From positions 1 to 64,000 of the forward strand of contig NZ_JAHXPT010000002.1 of NCBI RefSeq assembly GCF_019431045.1: DNA of 64,000 nucleotides. The letters are read 5' to 3'. This stretch comes from Clostridium weizhouense. Its GTDB lineage: Bacteria > Bacillota > Clostridia > Clostridiales > Clostridiaceae. Both the position numbers and the translations under genes were made by a program. Under the pieces are notes generated by a model. The model was not told the origin of the DNA, did not search any database, and was given only the letters and a program-made list of their open reading frames with translations. Shown here in pieces: positions 46,391 through 55,450 of this stretch; the first letter of the stretch is position 1, and every line of letters begins with the position of its first letter.

Positions 46391-47325
46391 TTTCTCATTT
46401 TTATTGATTTCTTACTGATAAATTCTAAAGGATTAAACTCTTCAAAGTCTTTTTGTAAGTCTTTAGTAAACATATTAACGTAATTTCTGACCATATCTAA
46501 ATCACTATGATTAAGTATCTTCTGAAGTTTTATTATGTCACCATTATTGAGAATCCACTGCTTAGCAAAAGTATGTCTCCAGCGGTGTATACCTGTTTTA
46601 TTAATTCCTCTAGAATGATTATAACGTCTCATACTACTATCAATGCTATCTCTGTTCATTTTCTCTCCATAAGCAGTACAAAATAACCAATCTTCATCGC
46701 TTCCGTTTCTAATAGATAAATATTCCCTTAAAATAGGCTGCAATGATTTAGTTATTGGAATTGCAAGTGGTTTTCTATTTTTAGTAGTTCTTAAATGTAA
46801 TAAATTATTATATAAATCAACTTCTTTGACTTTTAGATCTCTTATATTAGAACATCTCATACCTGTAGCATATAATACATTACATATGGTCCAGTTTCTA
46901 AACTCAACAAAAGTGCAATTACTCTTATTGGGTTTCTTTAATAATATTTTTATTTCTTCTTCTGTATATGTTTCTATTACTGGCTTATCATATTTTATTA
47001 AAGCTATATGGAACTTCTCCATATATCCAAGTTTCATAAAATAATAAAGTATAGTTTTTAAGCCCCTTAGATAAGTATTAATTGTAATATCTTTAATATC
47101 CAATTCATTTTTGCAACCAATAACAAAATTATCAACTGTATCTTTTGTAATATCCTTTATTGACGTTTTAGGCTCAATAAATTTATAAATAGTTCTTACA
47201 GTATTATCATAAAACTTAATTGTAGCTGGTCGAAAATTTCTAGTTCTACAATAAAAAATAAATTCATCATAACCTCTATCAAATGTTATACTCTTTGTGT
47301 TAATTTCAATCATTTTTCTTTTCAT
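46387..47325 (-). CDS. int: Tyrosine integrase
   Basis: 312 residues. N-terminal SAM-like core-binding domain (about 15-105), then the catalytic domain with Arg157 (ATGMRCSNI), a Lys at about 182 in TTKNRK, HRWRH (247-251), His273 (NHSDLDMV) and Tyr282 (RNYVNMF). Starts at ATG with AAGGTGG upstream. Reads away from the tRNA-Leu, 104 bp from its 3' end, the classic position for integration in a tRNA gene. No excisionase was recognised nearby. Confidence 0.92.
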   Translation of the reverse strand: MKRKMIEINTKSITFDRGYDEFIFYCRTRNFRPATIKFYDNTVRTIYKFIEPKTSIKDITKDTVDNFVIGCKNELDIKDITINTYLRGLKTILYYFMKLGYMEKFHIALIKYDKPVIETYTEEEIKILLKKPNKSNCTFVEFRNWTICNVLYATGMRCSNIRDLKVKEVDLYNNLLHLRTTKNRKPLAIPITKSLQPILREYLSIRNGSDEDWLFCTAYGEKMNRDSIDSSMRRYNHSRGINKTGIHRWRHTFAKQWILNNGDIIKLQKILNHSDLDMVRNYVNMFTKDLQKDFEEFNPLEFISKKSIKMRK

Positions 47326-47343
47326 AATCTACCACCTTTTATA

Positions 47344-47392
47344 TAAAAAATACACACACGTCTCGACTATTTTTTATCAAAAGACGTGTGTG
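47344..47392 (-). terminator. Terminator of tRNA-Leu at the attachment region
   Basis: Minus strand 11-bp perfect stem CACACACGTCT / AGACGTGTGTG with an 18-nt loop, then TATTTTTTAT. It lies between the tRNA 3' end and the integrase start, so the right attachment core should be in 47326-47450; the exact core cannot be set without the other end. Confidence 0.7.
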
Positions 47393-47428
47393 CAAATCTA
47401 AGTATTTAGGTGATTAAAACTATCGAAT

Positions 47429-47514
47429 TGGTGCAGGTAACGGGACTTGAACCCGTACATCACTGAGACACACGCCCCTCAAACGTGCCTGTCTGCCAAT
47501 TCCAGCATACCTGC
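47429..47514 (-). tRNA. tRNA-Leu (GAG)
   Basis: 86 nt including an encoded CCA. Acceptor stem GCAGGTA / TACCTGC, D-arm with GGAATTGGCAGAC, anticodon stem CACGT/GCGTG with loop TTGAGGG (anticodon GAG, codons CUC and CUU), long variable arm typical of class II tRNA-Leu, and T-loop GGTTCAAGTCC. The 3' end faces the prophage and is intact. Confidence 0.95.
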
Positions 47515-47532
47515 ATATATTCTTCATATTTA

Positions 47533-47561
47533 ATTGTAAAACATTTTTACAACTTCTTCAA
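47533..47561 (-). promoter_or_regulatory. Promoter of tRNA-Leu
   Basis: Minus strand TTGAAG (47561-47556), 17-nt spacer, TACAAT (47538-47533), placing the start a few bases before the tRNA 5' end at 47514. Confidence 0.6.
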
Positions 47562-47654
47562 TCATAATTTACAGAAAAATACCTAATCCATTCTCTAATT
47601 GACAAACAACAATTAATGAATAAACCTTATGGAACTTATATTCTTATTATATTT

Positions 47655-48773
47655 CTAATACTTAAAATATCTATATGACATTAAAGCATTTAAATTATCA
47701 TAAGAATACACTTGACTTCCATCGTCCATGCCATATCCACCATATACTGGACTATTAAAATTACTTATTTGAAATGCACGAATTTTATTCATAGCAAGCT
47801 TTGCTAATTCCTCATCGTTCGTTCTAGATGATATTTGCACTATAAATGAATATATAGATGTTGATTCAATATTAGAAATTGCTTTCCCATCTTTTGAATA
47901 TGATGTTGAAATAAAGCCATCTGCTTTAAATCTATTCTTAATCCATTGAATACTTTTACTTATATCCTGACCATTTTCTTGTTTATTAAGTATTACAATC
48001 ATAGATAAAAGTGTATCAATATTTTGATTATCATCATAAGTTTCTTGCTTTCTATTAAATTCCTTCTTATAGAATGGTACTTCATCACTTATATATCCAT
48101 TATTTATAATTTGAACTGAACTCTCTAATACCTTTTTCCATGAAGAATCTAAATCTGATAGCATCCTTAATGTTTCAAGATCTAAATAACATAAGGTAGT
48201 AACATCACTCATTTTATATCTATCATTAAAATCTACAATAACATTATTATCTACAAGTTCTTTATATATTCCTCTAGATATATTAATAGCCATTACTCTA
48301 TAGCTTTTAATATTCCACCTTTTTTCTGCTAAAAGTAAAGCCTTAACTATTCTTAAATCATCAATCGTTGCAGATGTATCCGATTTTAAACTACCTTCTA
48401 CTCTCCAGCTTATAAGACTATTAGAAAGTATCATATTATTTTTTATATACTCTAATGTTTTATCAAACAATATTTTGTCATTTTTCTCTAAACTATATAA
48501 TAACATTATTCCTTGAGATTCTGATAATATAGCATGGCCTTTTGTTATATCTCCAGCAGATTTTACATTAGTATAATTTGTATATATTCCACCATTACTA
48601 TCTGTTAAATTATTATTTACAAAATCAAATAGAACCTCTTCCTCTTTTGATATATTTGTTCCTAACCATATCTTATCACTGTATACTGTCCTAAAGTATG
48701 GAGCTGCAATGTAATATATTATAGTACTTAGTAATAATAATGTTGCACCAATTAATATAACTTTTTTCTTCAT
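47655..48773 (-). CDS. Membrane-anchored GH8-like glycosidase
   Basis: 372 residues from the ATG at 48773 (GAGGGTAA upstream). N-terminal transmembrane anchor MKKKVILIGATLLLLSTIIY. The catalytic part has AILSESQGIMLLYSLEKND (candidate general-acid Glu in SES) and ATIDDLRIVKALLLAEKRW (candidate Asp), matching the six-hairpin GH8 family of endoglucanase-like enzymes. Substrate unknown, perhaps a cell-surface polysaccharide. Downstream of the lytic transglycosylase in the same direction. Confidence 0.72.
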   Translation of the reverse strand: MKKKVILIGATLLLLSTIIYYIAAPYFRTVYSDKIWLGTNISKEEEVLFDFVNNNLTDSNGGIYTNYTNVKSAGDITKGHAILSESQGIMLLYSLEKNDKILFDKTLEYIKNNMILSNSLISWRVEGSLKSDTSATIDDLRIVKALLLAEKRWNIKSYRVMAINISRGIYKELVDNNVIVDFNDRYKMSDVTTLCYLDLETLRMLSDLDSSWKKVLESSVQIINNGYISDEVPFYKKEFNRKQETYDDNQNIDTLLSMIVILNKQENGQDISKSIQWIKNRFKADGFISTSYSKDGKAISNIESTSIYSFIVQISSRTNDEELAKLAMNKIRAFQISNFNSPVYGGYGMDDGSQVYSYDNLNALMSYRYFKY

Positions 48774-48806
48774 ATTTACCCTCATCTTTTATTTATAAGA
48801 ATTTAT

Positions 48807-49361
48807 TTACTTATCGTATAGATATTTGTAAACATTATAGTAAGTAGTTACTTTGTCTAAATATTTTTTTGTTTCTTTAAAAGGTATATAACTTAAATCC
48901 ATTCCATTTTCAGAAAGTTCTTCATCTTTAAGCCATTTATTAACATTTCCTGGACCTGCATTATACCCTGCAATTATAAGTTCCAAATTTCCATTAAACA
49001 TTTTTCTTAATTCACTTAAATACCAACATCCCATTTTTATATTATATTCTTCATCAAATAATCTCTCTTTAGAAAAATCATTTAAATTCATTTTTTCAGC
49101 TGCCCATTCACCGGTTTCAATTGTTATTTGCATAAGGCCTAATGCCTCTTTATTAGAACGTGCCTTTTTATCAAAATTACTTTCTGTTTTCATAACTGCT
49201 AATACAAAAAATGGGTCGAGATCATATTCTTTGCTATATTGATCTACATATTCTTTATATTTATAAGGAAAAAATACTTGTTTTATTAAATACTTAGACC
49301 CAATTCCTATAGCTATTAAAATAAATACTACTATAAGAAATTTACTTTTTCGCGCTCTCAT
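48807..49361 (-). CDS. Lytic transglycosylase, SLT type
   Basis: 184 residues. Transmembrane N-terminus FLIVVFILIAIGIGSKYLI, then SLT domain: FFVLAVMKTESNFDKKARSN (catalytic Glu in KTES), ALGLMQIT, and IIAGYNAGPGNVNKW. Cleaves peptidoglycan at the outer face of the membrane. Encoded 33 bp upstream of the GH8-like gene and downstream of coaE and polA; the 290-bp gap to coaE holds a repeat element. Confidence 0.88.
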   Translation of the reverse strand: MRARKSKFLIVVFILIAIGIGSKYLIKQVFFPYKYKEYVDQYSKEYDLDPFFVLAVMKTESNFDKKARSNKEALGLMQITIETGEWAAEKMNLNDFSKERLFDEEYNIKMGCWYLSELRKMFNGNLELIIAGYNAGPGNVNKWLKDEELSENGMDLSYIPFKETKKYLDKVTTYYNVYKYLYDK

Positions 49362-49439
49362 TTTTTTCTCCTTACTAAATTATTTATATACTCAAATACT
49401 GTACAAAAACTGACCACTTAATGAACTTCTAGATAGAAC

Positions 49440-49586
49440 AAAAGTGGCTACACCACGTTTCAATTGACAGTTGACAATGCACAATTATGGTTGAAAGCCT
49501 TTGGCTTTTTTCAAATATATTTTAGAAATCTTCTTAAGAAGATTTCTTCCTTAATTGTCAATTATCCATCGTCCATTGTCAATTCA
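49440..49586. repeat. MITE-like palindromic repeat
   Basis: About 145 bp in the coaE-transglycosylase gap. The ends carry inverted CAATTGACAGTTGACAATG and CATTGTCAATTC; the centre has a perfect 24-bp palindrome (49524-49547, AGAAATCTTC core) and an AAAGCCTTTGGCTTT hairpin. Similar elements are familiar from several Clostridium chromosomes. No ORF. Confidence 0.6.
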
Positions 49587-49652
49587 AAAATTTCTCCATA
49601 AATTTAAATTTCATCTAACTTTTGGAATGTATATAATAAAAATTCAGCCGAT

Positions 49653-50249
49653 TTATAATGTTTTTATAAAATCAATTAAATCATATACCTGCTTTTGTGT
49701 GTCAATCAAATCCCCATTATTATCAATAATAATATTTGCATAATTTTTCTTTTCATTTAAAGGCATTTGTGCATTAATACGACTTATTGTTTCTGCTTGA
49801 GTTAATTTATCTCTTTGTTTTACTCTTTGTATTTGTGTTTTATTATCTGCACAAACAAGTACAACATAATCTACTTCTTCATGCATTTCATTTTCTATTA
49901 AAGTTGGTGCATCTATTATTACTACCTTTTCACCTTGTTTTTCATATTTTTGTACTTTTTTCTCTATTTCATTTTTTATATAAGGCATAATAATACCTTC
50001 ATATTTTTTTCGTTGTTTTGGGAATTTAAAAATATGATTTCCAAATTCTCTTCTTCTAAATTCCCCTCTCCAATCAAAAAATCCTGATCCAAATTCAATT
50101 TTAACTCTATCTAAAATTTGAGGATTTTTCTCTAAAACCTCTTTTGCAGTCATATCCGCATCTATAACAATAAAATTTTCATCTCTAAACATACTAGATA
50201 TAGTGCTCTTTCCAGTTCCTATACCCCCTGTTAACCCTATTTTTATCAT
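49653..50249 (-). CDS. coaE: Dephospho-CoA kinase
   Basis: 198 residues. P-loop GLTGGIGTGKST (6-17), VIDADMTAKEVLE and VVIIDAPTLIENEM followed by QRVKQRDKLTQAET match CoaE, which catalyses the last step of CoA synthesis. It begins 22 bp after polA and is normally found with it in clostridia. RBS GAACTTTTTAAATG region is weak, fitting translation from a polA operon. Confidence 0.92.
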   Translation of the reverse strand: MIKIGLTGGIGTGKSTISSMFRDENFIVIDADMTAKEVLEKNPQILDRVKIEFGSGFFDWRGEFRRREFGNHIFKFPKQRKKYEGIIMPYIKNEIEKKVQKYEKQGEKVVIIDAPTLIENEMHEEVDYVVLVCADNKTQIQRVKQRDKLTQAETISRINAQMPLNEKKNYANIIIDNNGDLIDTQKQVYDLIDFIKTL

Positions 50250-50271
50250 TTAAAAAGTTCATCTCCCATTT

Positions 50272-52887
50272 TTATTTTGCATCATACCAAGTTGCACCAT
50301 ATTTTAAATCGACATCAAGTGCTACATTTAATTTAATAGCATTTTCCATTTCTTCTGTTACTAATTTTTCAACCATATCAAATTCATCTTTTTTTACATT
50401 CAAGATAAGTTCATCGTGTACTTGAAGTATTAATTCACTTTTTAGGTTATTTTCTTTTAATTTATTATAAACATTAACCATAGCAAGTTTTATAATATCA
50501 GCTGCACTTCCTTGTATTGGTGCATTCATTGCTAATCTTTCTCCTAATGCTTTAACTATTTTATTAGAAGATTTAATTTCTGGTATAAATCTTCTTCTAT
50601 TTAAAATAGTTAATACATACCCCTTTTCTTTAGCATACTCGCTTACATAATTTAAATATTCCTTTATTTTAGGATATCTTTCAAAATAAATAGCCATATA
50701 TTCACTTGCTTCTTTTTTAGTAATTTTTAAATCCTGTGCTAAACTAAAATCACTTATACCATATACTATTCCAAAGTTTACTGCCTTAGCATTACTTCTC
50801 ATTATAGATGTAACTTCATCAACTGACACTTTAAACACCTCTGATGCAGTTTTAGTGTGAATATCACTATGATGTTTAAATGCTTCTATCATATTTTTAT
50901 CATCTGCAACATGTGCTAAAACTCTTAACTCTATTTGAGAATAATCGCAAGAAATTAATACATCATCTTCTTCTCTAGGAATAAATACTTTTCTTATCTC
51001 CTTACCCATTTCATATTTTATAGGAATATTTTGAAGGTTAGGCTCTGTACTTGATAATCTTCCTGTAGTTGTAACAGTTTGATTAAAGTTTGAATGTATA
51101 CATCCATCTTCATCAATTACATTTTTTAATCCTTCTACATATGTAGAATTAATCTTAGTAATTTGTCTATAATACATTACCTTAGATATTATAGGATGTT
51201 TATCAAGTAATTTTTCTAAAACCTCTTGATTAGTTGAATATCCTGTTTTAGTTTTCTTAATAACAGGTAAATCAAGTTTTTCAAAAAGAATTTTTCCTAA
51301 TTGTTTTGGTGAACTTATATTAAATTCTTCTTCTGCTAAATCATATATTTCCTTTGCAGTTTTTTCAATTTGTTCATTAAATTTTACTCTTAATTCTTCT
51401 AACTTTTCTCTATTTATATTAAATCCAATGCTTTCCATAGATGATAATACATATATTAATGGATGTTCTACTGTATAGTACAACTGATCCATATTTTCCT
51501 TAGTAAGTTTCTCTTTTAATGTATCATATAATTTTTTTAAATAACTACAACATATTCCTTTAAGATTTATTCCTTCACCTTTAATATCTTTACCTAGATA
51601 TTGATTTATTAAGTCTAATATCTCATAGTTATTTTTTGAAGAATCAACTAAATATGCAGCTATAGCTGTATCAAAATCAAATCCTTCAATTTCTATATCA
51701 TATTTATTTAAAAATGTAATTAAATTTTTACCATCATGTATTACTTTATTTATGCTTTTATCTTCCATAAAATTCTTTAAAAGTTTTAAAGCTTCATCTT
51801 TATTTTCCATACTTACCAGTTTAAAATCTATAATATTAGCTTCATTTTCTTGTCCTAATATTAAATGTTCTAACTCTAATTTAGAATATTTAGTTTGATT
51901 ACTTAAAGTAAATAAAATATAACTTCTATCCTTAATCTTAGATAAAGTTTCTTTCATATCATTTAATGTTTCAATCATACTAACCTTTATATTAGCAATT
52001 TCAGCTAATTCTTCTTCTTCGTTATTTGAGTTATATTTGGCAAGTACAGATTTTAACTGAAGATTTATAGCTAATTTTTTTAATTCTTCTAAATTAACAT
52101 CACTATCACTTTCTATATCTTCTATAGATAATTCAATAGGAACTTCTCTCATTATAGTAGCTAATCTCTTAGAAAATACAGCCTGTTCCATATTATTTTC
52201 TAAGTTTTCTTTTAACTTTTTCCCACTTATTTCTGGAATATGCTTTAATACCTCTTCAACAGATCCATATTCTTTAATAAGTTTAAATGCAGTCTTTTCA
52301 CCAACCCCTGGAACCCCTGGAATATTATCAGATTTATCACCCATAAGTCCTTTTACATCAATAAATTGAGTTGGTGTTATTTCAAATTCATCCATAAACG
52401 CTTTATAATCATAAATTGCTGTTTCTGTAACACCTTTTTTAGTTATTACAACCTTAGTGTTTTCTGAAGCTAATTGAAGTGCATCCTTATCCCCAGTAAC
52501 TACGAAAACTTCCATACCATTTTCTTCTGCAAATTTAGATATAGTCCCAATTAAATCATCAGCTTCGAAACCATCTAATTCAAAAGTTTTTATTCCCATA
52601 AATTTTAGTAAATCTTTAATTATTGGAAATTGTTCACCAAGCTCTGGTGGCATTTTCTTTCTTCCTGCTTTATAATCTTCATATTCTTTATGTCTAAATG
52701 TTGGTGCTTTTCTATCAAATGTAGCAATTATGCTATCTGGATTTATTTCATCTTTCATTTTAAATAACATATTTGTAAAGCCGTAAATAGCATTAGTATT
52801 TATTCCTTCGCTATTTGTAAGAGGAGGCAATGCATAAAAAGCCCTGTTCATTAGTGAGTTTGAATCTAAAATTAATAACCTTTTCAT
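50272..52887 (-). CDS. polA: DNA polymerase I
   Basis: 871 residues. Residues 1-290 are the 5' nuclease (LILDSNSLMNRAFYALPPL, KGLMGDKSDNIPGVPGVGEKTA). The middle 300-470 is a 3'-5' exonuclease-like domain with no intact catalytic acidic set visible, as in other Firmicutes. The polymerase has YEYRQITKINSTY-type and TGRLSSTEPNLQNIP, CDYSQIELRVLAHVA (motif A), AKAVNFGIVYGIS (motif B) and LQVHDELI (motif C). Starts with ATG behind AGGAGG. Confidence 0.95.
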   Translation of the reverse strand: MKRLLILDSNSLMNRAFYALPPLTNSEGINTNAIYGFTNMLFKMKDEINPDSIIATFDRKAPTFRHKEYEDYKAGRKKMPPELGEQFPIIKDLLKFMGIKTFELDGFEADDLIGTISKFAEENGMEVFVVTGDKDALQLASENTKVVITKKGVTETAIYDYKAFMDEFEITPTQFIDVKGLMGDKSDNIPGVPGVGEKTAFKLIKEYGSVEEVLKHIPEISGKKLKENLENNMEQAVFSKRLATIMREVPIELSIEDIESDSDVNLEELKKLAINLQLKSVLAKYNSNNEEEELAEIANIKVSMIETLNDMKETLSKIKDRSYILFTLSNQTKYSKLELEHLILGQENEANIIDFKLVSMENKDEALKLLKNFMEDKSINKVIHDGKNLITFLNKYDIEIEGFDFDTAIAAYLVDSSKNNYEILDLINQYLGKDIKGEGINLKGICCSYLKKLYDTLKEKLTKENMDQLYYTVEHPLIYVLSSMESIGFNINREKLEELRVKFNEQIEKTAKEIYDLAEEEFNISSPKQLGKILFEKLDLPVIKKTKTGYSTNQEVLEKLLDKHPIISKVMYYRQITKINSTYVEGLKNVIDEDGCIHSNFNQTVTTTGRLSSTEPNLQNIPIKYEMGKEIRKVFIPREEDDVLISCDYSQIELRVLAHVADDKNMIEAFKHHSDIHTKTASEVFKVSVDEVTSIMRSNAKAVNFGIVYGISDFSLAQDLKITKKEASEYMAIYFERYPKIKEYLNYVSEYAKEKGYVLTILNRRRFIPEIKSSNKIVKALGERLAMNAPIQGSAADIIKLAMVNVYNKLKENNLKSELILQVHDELILNVKKDEFDMVEKLVTEEMENAIKLNVALDVDLKYGATWYDAK

Positions 52888-53417
52888 TTCTAATCCTCCT
52901 GTAATATTAAATAAGTTTATGTATTGTTTATTAATTTAAATTAGTCATACATTAACATTATACTATCTTTATTAAGTAAAATCATTATTCTTTAATAAAG
53001 GTAACCATATTTTCTAATATTAATTCATATAAATCTTAAAAAGCAACTCTTTTATCTATAAATTATAAATAGGTCTATTATTAAAATATTTTTTAATTCC
53101 AATCTCAAATATAGTATTTGTTTAAATTTATATAAATAAATTTAGACATTTTATCAAAATAGTGACATAATAAATATCAAATGATTATTAAATTTATTTT
53201 TTAACATTTCTATTTTTCTAAAAATTTACTAAAATTATAGTTAATACTTTATTTTAGAGTGTTAATAATAACATTTATTTAAAATATAGTCAAAATTTCG
53301 GTATATATTTTAAATAAATACTAATATTGTAAAAGCAAACTAAATATTAGCCTATGTTTTAATTAGTATTAATAAAACATAGCTGAAGATTAAAATAATT
53401 TATGAGGTGATTATTAA
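52888..53417. other. Intergenic 530 bp between polA and aminopeptidase
   Basis: Very AT-rich and without an ORF of interest. The only clear structure is a 10-bp perfect hairpin CTATGTTTTA / TAAAACATAG at 53352-53382, about 36 bp before the aminopeptidase start, probably in its 5' leader. Confidence 0.5.
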
Positions 53418-54644
53418 ATGTTTAAAGATTTACTAAAAAACTATGCAAAACTTACTGTAGCTAAAGGAGTAAACTTACAAAAAGATGGTCTTTTGGTTAT
53501 TAATTCTCCTATAGAATGTAGTGAATTTGCAAGAATGATTGCTGAAGAAGGATACAAAGCCGGTGCTTTAGATGTTTATATAAATTATTCTGATGCAAAT
53601 TTTAATAAAACAAGATTACTTAAAGCTTCTAATGAAACACTAAAAAATGTTTATAAATTTGAACAGGATAAATATGATTATTTTGCTGAAAATGGTGCTG
53701 CATTTATAAGTATTTCTGCTTCTGATCCAGACCTTTTAAAAGATGTAGATTCATCTAAAATTTCTATCTATCAAAAAAGTAGAAGTATCGCATTAAAAAA
53801 TTATCATGATAGATGTTCATCAAATAGAAATTCATGGTGTATTGTATCAATCCCAACTGAAGCATGGGCAAAAAAAGTATTTAGTGAACTTCCTCCTGAA
53901 AAAGCTATAGAAAAGCTATGGGATGTAATTTTTGAAATAATGAGACTTAAAAAAGCTGATCCGATAGAAGCTTGGGATGAACATACTTCTATTCTTCATG
54001 ATAAAGTAGGAGAATTAAATGATCATAATTTTAAATATATTGAATTTAAAAACTCTTTAGGTACAGATTTAAAAATTGAACTTGTAAAAAATCACCTTTG
54101 GTGTGGTGGAGAAGATAGATGTGAAGCTGGCTTTAATTTTATTGCTAATATGCCAACAGAAGAGGTCTATTCAATGCCAAAATATGATGGGGTTAATGGT
54201 ACAGTCTTTAGTTCAAAACCTTTAAGCTATTGTGGAAATATAATAAATAATTTTTCACTAACATTTGAAAATGGAAAAGTAGTAGATTATTCTGCTGAAA
54301 TTGGTAATGATGTATTAAAAGAATTACTTGAAACTGATGAAGGTTCAAAACATTTAGGAGAAGTTGCTTTAGTGCCTTTTGATTCTCCTATATCTAATTC
54401 AAATATAATATTTTATAATACTCTTTATGATGAAAATGCATCTTGTCATTTAGCTCTTGGTAATGCTTATTCTTGTTGTATTAAAAATGGAGAAAATATG
54501 TCAAAAGAAGAATTAATTAAAGCTGGCTATAATCACTCACTATCTCATGTTGACTTTATGATTGGAACAAAAGATATGAATATAGTTGGAATCAAAGAAG
54601 ATGGTACAAAAATTCAAATATTTAAAAATGGTAATTGGGCATAA
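53418..54644 (+). CDS. M29 family aminopeptidase
   Basis: 408 residues with the family's N-terminal domain (LLKNYAKLTVAKGVNLQKDGLLVI) and metal-binding catalytic segments FNFIANMPTEEVYSMP, ENASCHLALGNAYSCC and SLSHVDFMIGTKDMNIVG. Cleaves N-terminal residues from cytosolic peptides (AmpS/PepS type). GAGGTG seven nt upstream of the ATG. The only rightward host gene between the prophage and 62.8 kb. Confidence 0.9.
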   Translation: MFKDLLKNYAKLTVAKGVNLQKDGLLVINSPIECSEFARMIAEEGYKAGALDVYINYSDANFNKTRLLKASNETLKNVYKFEQDKYDYFAENGAAFISISASDPDLLKDVDSSKISIYQKSRSIALKNYHDRCSSNRNSWCIVSIPTEAWAKKVFSELPPEKAIEKLWDVIFEIMRLKKADPIEAWDEHTSILHDKVGELNDHNFKYIEFKNSLGTDLKIELVKNHLWCGGEDRCEAGFNFIANMPTEEVYSMPKYDGVNGTVFSSKPLSYCGNIINNFSLTFENGKVVDYSAEIGNDVLKELLETDEGSKHLGEVALVPFDSPISNSNIIFYNTLYDENASCHLALGNAYSCCIKNGENMSKEELIKAGYNHSLSHVDFMIGTKDMNIVGIKEDGTKIQIFKNGNWA

Positions 54645-54715
54645 ATATTAATTCTAACATTAAAACATTTAATTTATTTTAAACTTTATTAGAAGTTATA
54701 AATTTTAAAATAACA

Positions 54716-54919
54716 ACTTCTTAGTATTAGATTATATGCTAATCTAAAGCACATGAAATAAAATAATAAATCAAGAGAGATATTATATATTTTGTATCAG
54801 ACAATGAAGCAACTCTAGTTAATATTAGGGCATTAACCCAGTTTGCTAAAAATATCACACAAAATATACGATTATTATATTGATATATTATTTTTTGAAT
54901 TTGTCTAATACTAAGAAGT
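54716..54919. repeat. 204-bp inverted-repeat element, possible structured RNA or MITE
   Basis: Ends pair perfectly over 16 bp (ACTTCTTAGTATTAGA at 54716-54731 and its complement at 54904-54919). Inside are further complementary pieces: TATATTTTGT / ACAAAATATA near 54786 and 54859, and GTTAAT / ATTAAC. The left arm can instead pair with AGAAGTTAT just upstream (54689-54722). No ORF. Not recognised as a known riboswitch. Confidence 0.5.
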
Positions 54920-54978
54920 CTGTTTATATCTTATTAATCTAAATTTTTACAATAAAAGTTATTATTTTTATACTTAAA

Positions 54979-55128
54979 TTAATCTAACGGTTCTCCTTGA
55001 TAATTTGTATATTCTGGTTCATTTTTTGGATCACCAACATTATCCTGATTATCATGAATTTTTTGTCTTCTTCTTCCTTTTTGTACTGGATTAGATGATC
55101 CATGTTTACTCATTGCATGTTTTGCCAT
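54979..55128 (-). CDS. Small conserved-looking protein, 49 aa
   Basis: MAKHAMSKHGSSNPVQKGRR followed by RQKIHDNQDNVGDPKNEPEY. RBS AGGGATG eight nt before the ATG. Basic N-terminal half, acidic C-terminal half. Isolated between the repeat element and superoxide dismutase. No known function; composition resembles small stress or DNA-associated proteins, but that is weak evidence. Confidence 0.6.
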   Translation of the reverse strand: MAKHAMSKHGSSNPVQKGRRRQKIHDNQDNVGDPKNEPEYTNYQGEPLD

Positions 55129-55374
55129 ATTAAACACATCCCTTCTTTAAATATCCTCTACAATAAGATTTATATTATATTTCTTAAATAGTTTGTACAT
55201 ATATATATATTTAATTCATTATAATTTTTTACATATATATTTTTTATTTGAAAAACACAAAAATTAATACCTTCTACCTTATTAGTTTAAAAGTTTATAT
55301 ATTTTATTTTTATACTAATTTATACTCTAAATTTTATAATCTTCTCTATTAAAAATACTACTTCTATAAATAAA
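55129..55374. other. Intergenic, nothing recognised
   Basis: AT-rich stretch with ATATAT runs upstream of the 49-aa gene. Expected to hold its promoter; no consensus pair seen. Confidence 0.4.
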
Positions 55375-55428
55375 CATAAAAAGTTCTAAATTTTACATAA
55401 GATAAAAATCCTATCTAAAACTTAGAAC
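55375..55428 (-). terminator. Terminator after superoxide dismutase
   Basis: Minus strand hairpin with GTTCTAA / TTAGAAC outer arms and inner AT pairs, followed by TTTTTATG. 23 bp after the gene's stop. Confidence 0.65.
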
Positions 55429-55450
55429 CTCAACTAATATATTCTAATTA

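Larger units (their letters stand above)
1..47428. mobile_element. Prophage, contractile-tailed, left end outside window
   Basis: Continuous phage gene order: integrase, repressor/Cro switch, replication and recombination genes, terminase, portal, capsid, sheath, tape measure, baseplate and fibres. The right boundary is the tRNA-Leu gene whose 3' end starts at 47429, with the integrase gene reading away from it. No copy of the tRNA 3' end was found at the left of the window and lysis genes are missing, so the left attachment site and some genes lie beyond position 1. The head resembles SPP1-like/HK97-fold modules and the tail is of PBSX (Xkd) type. All core modules appear intact; one small early ORF looks broken. 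Confidence 0.95.
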
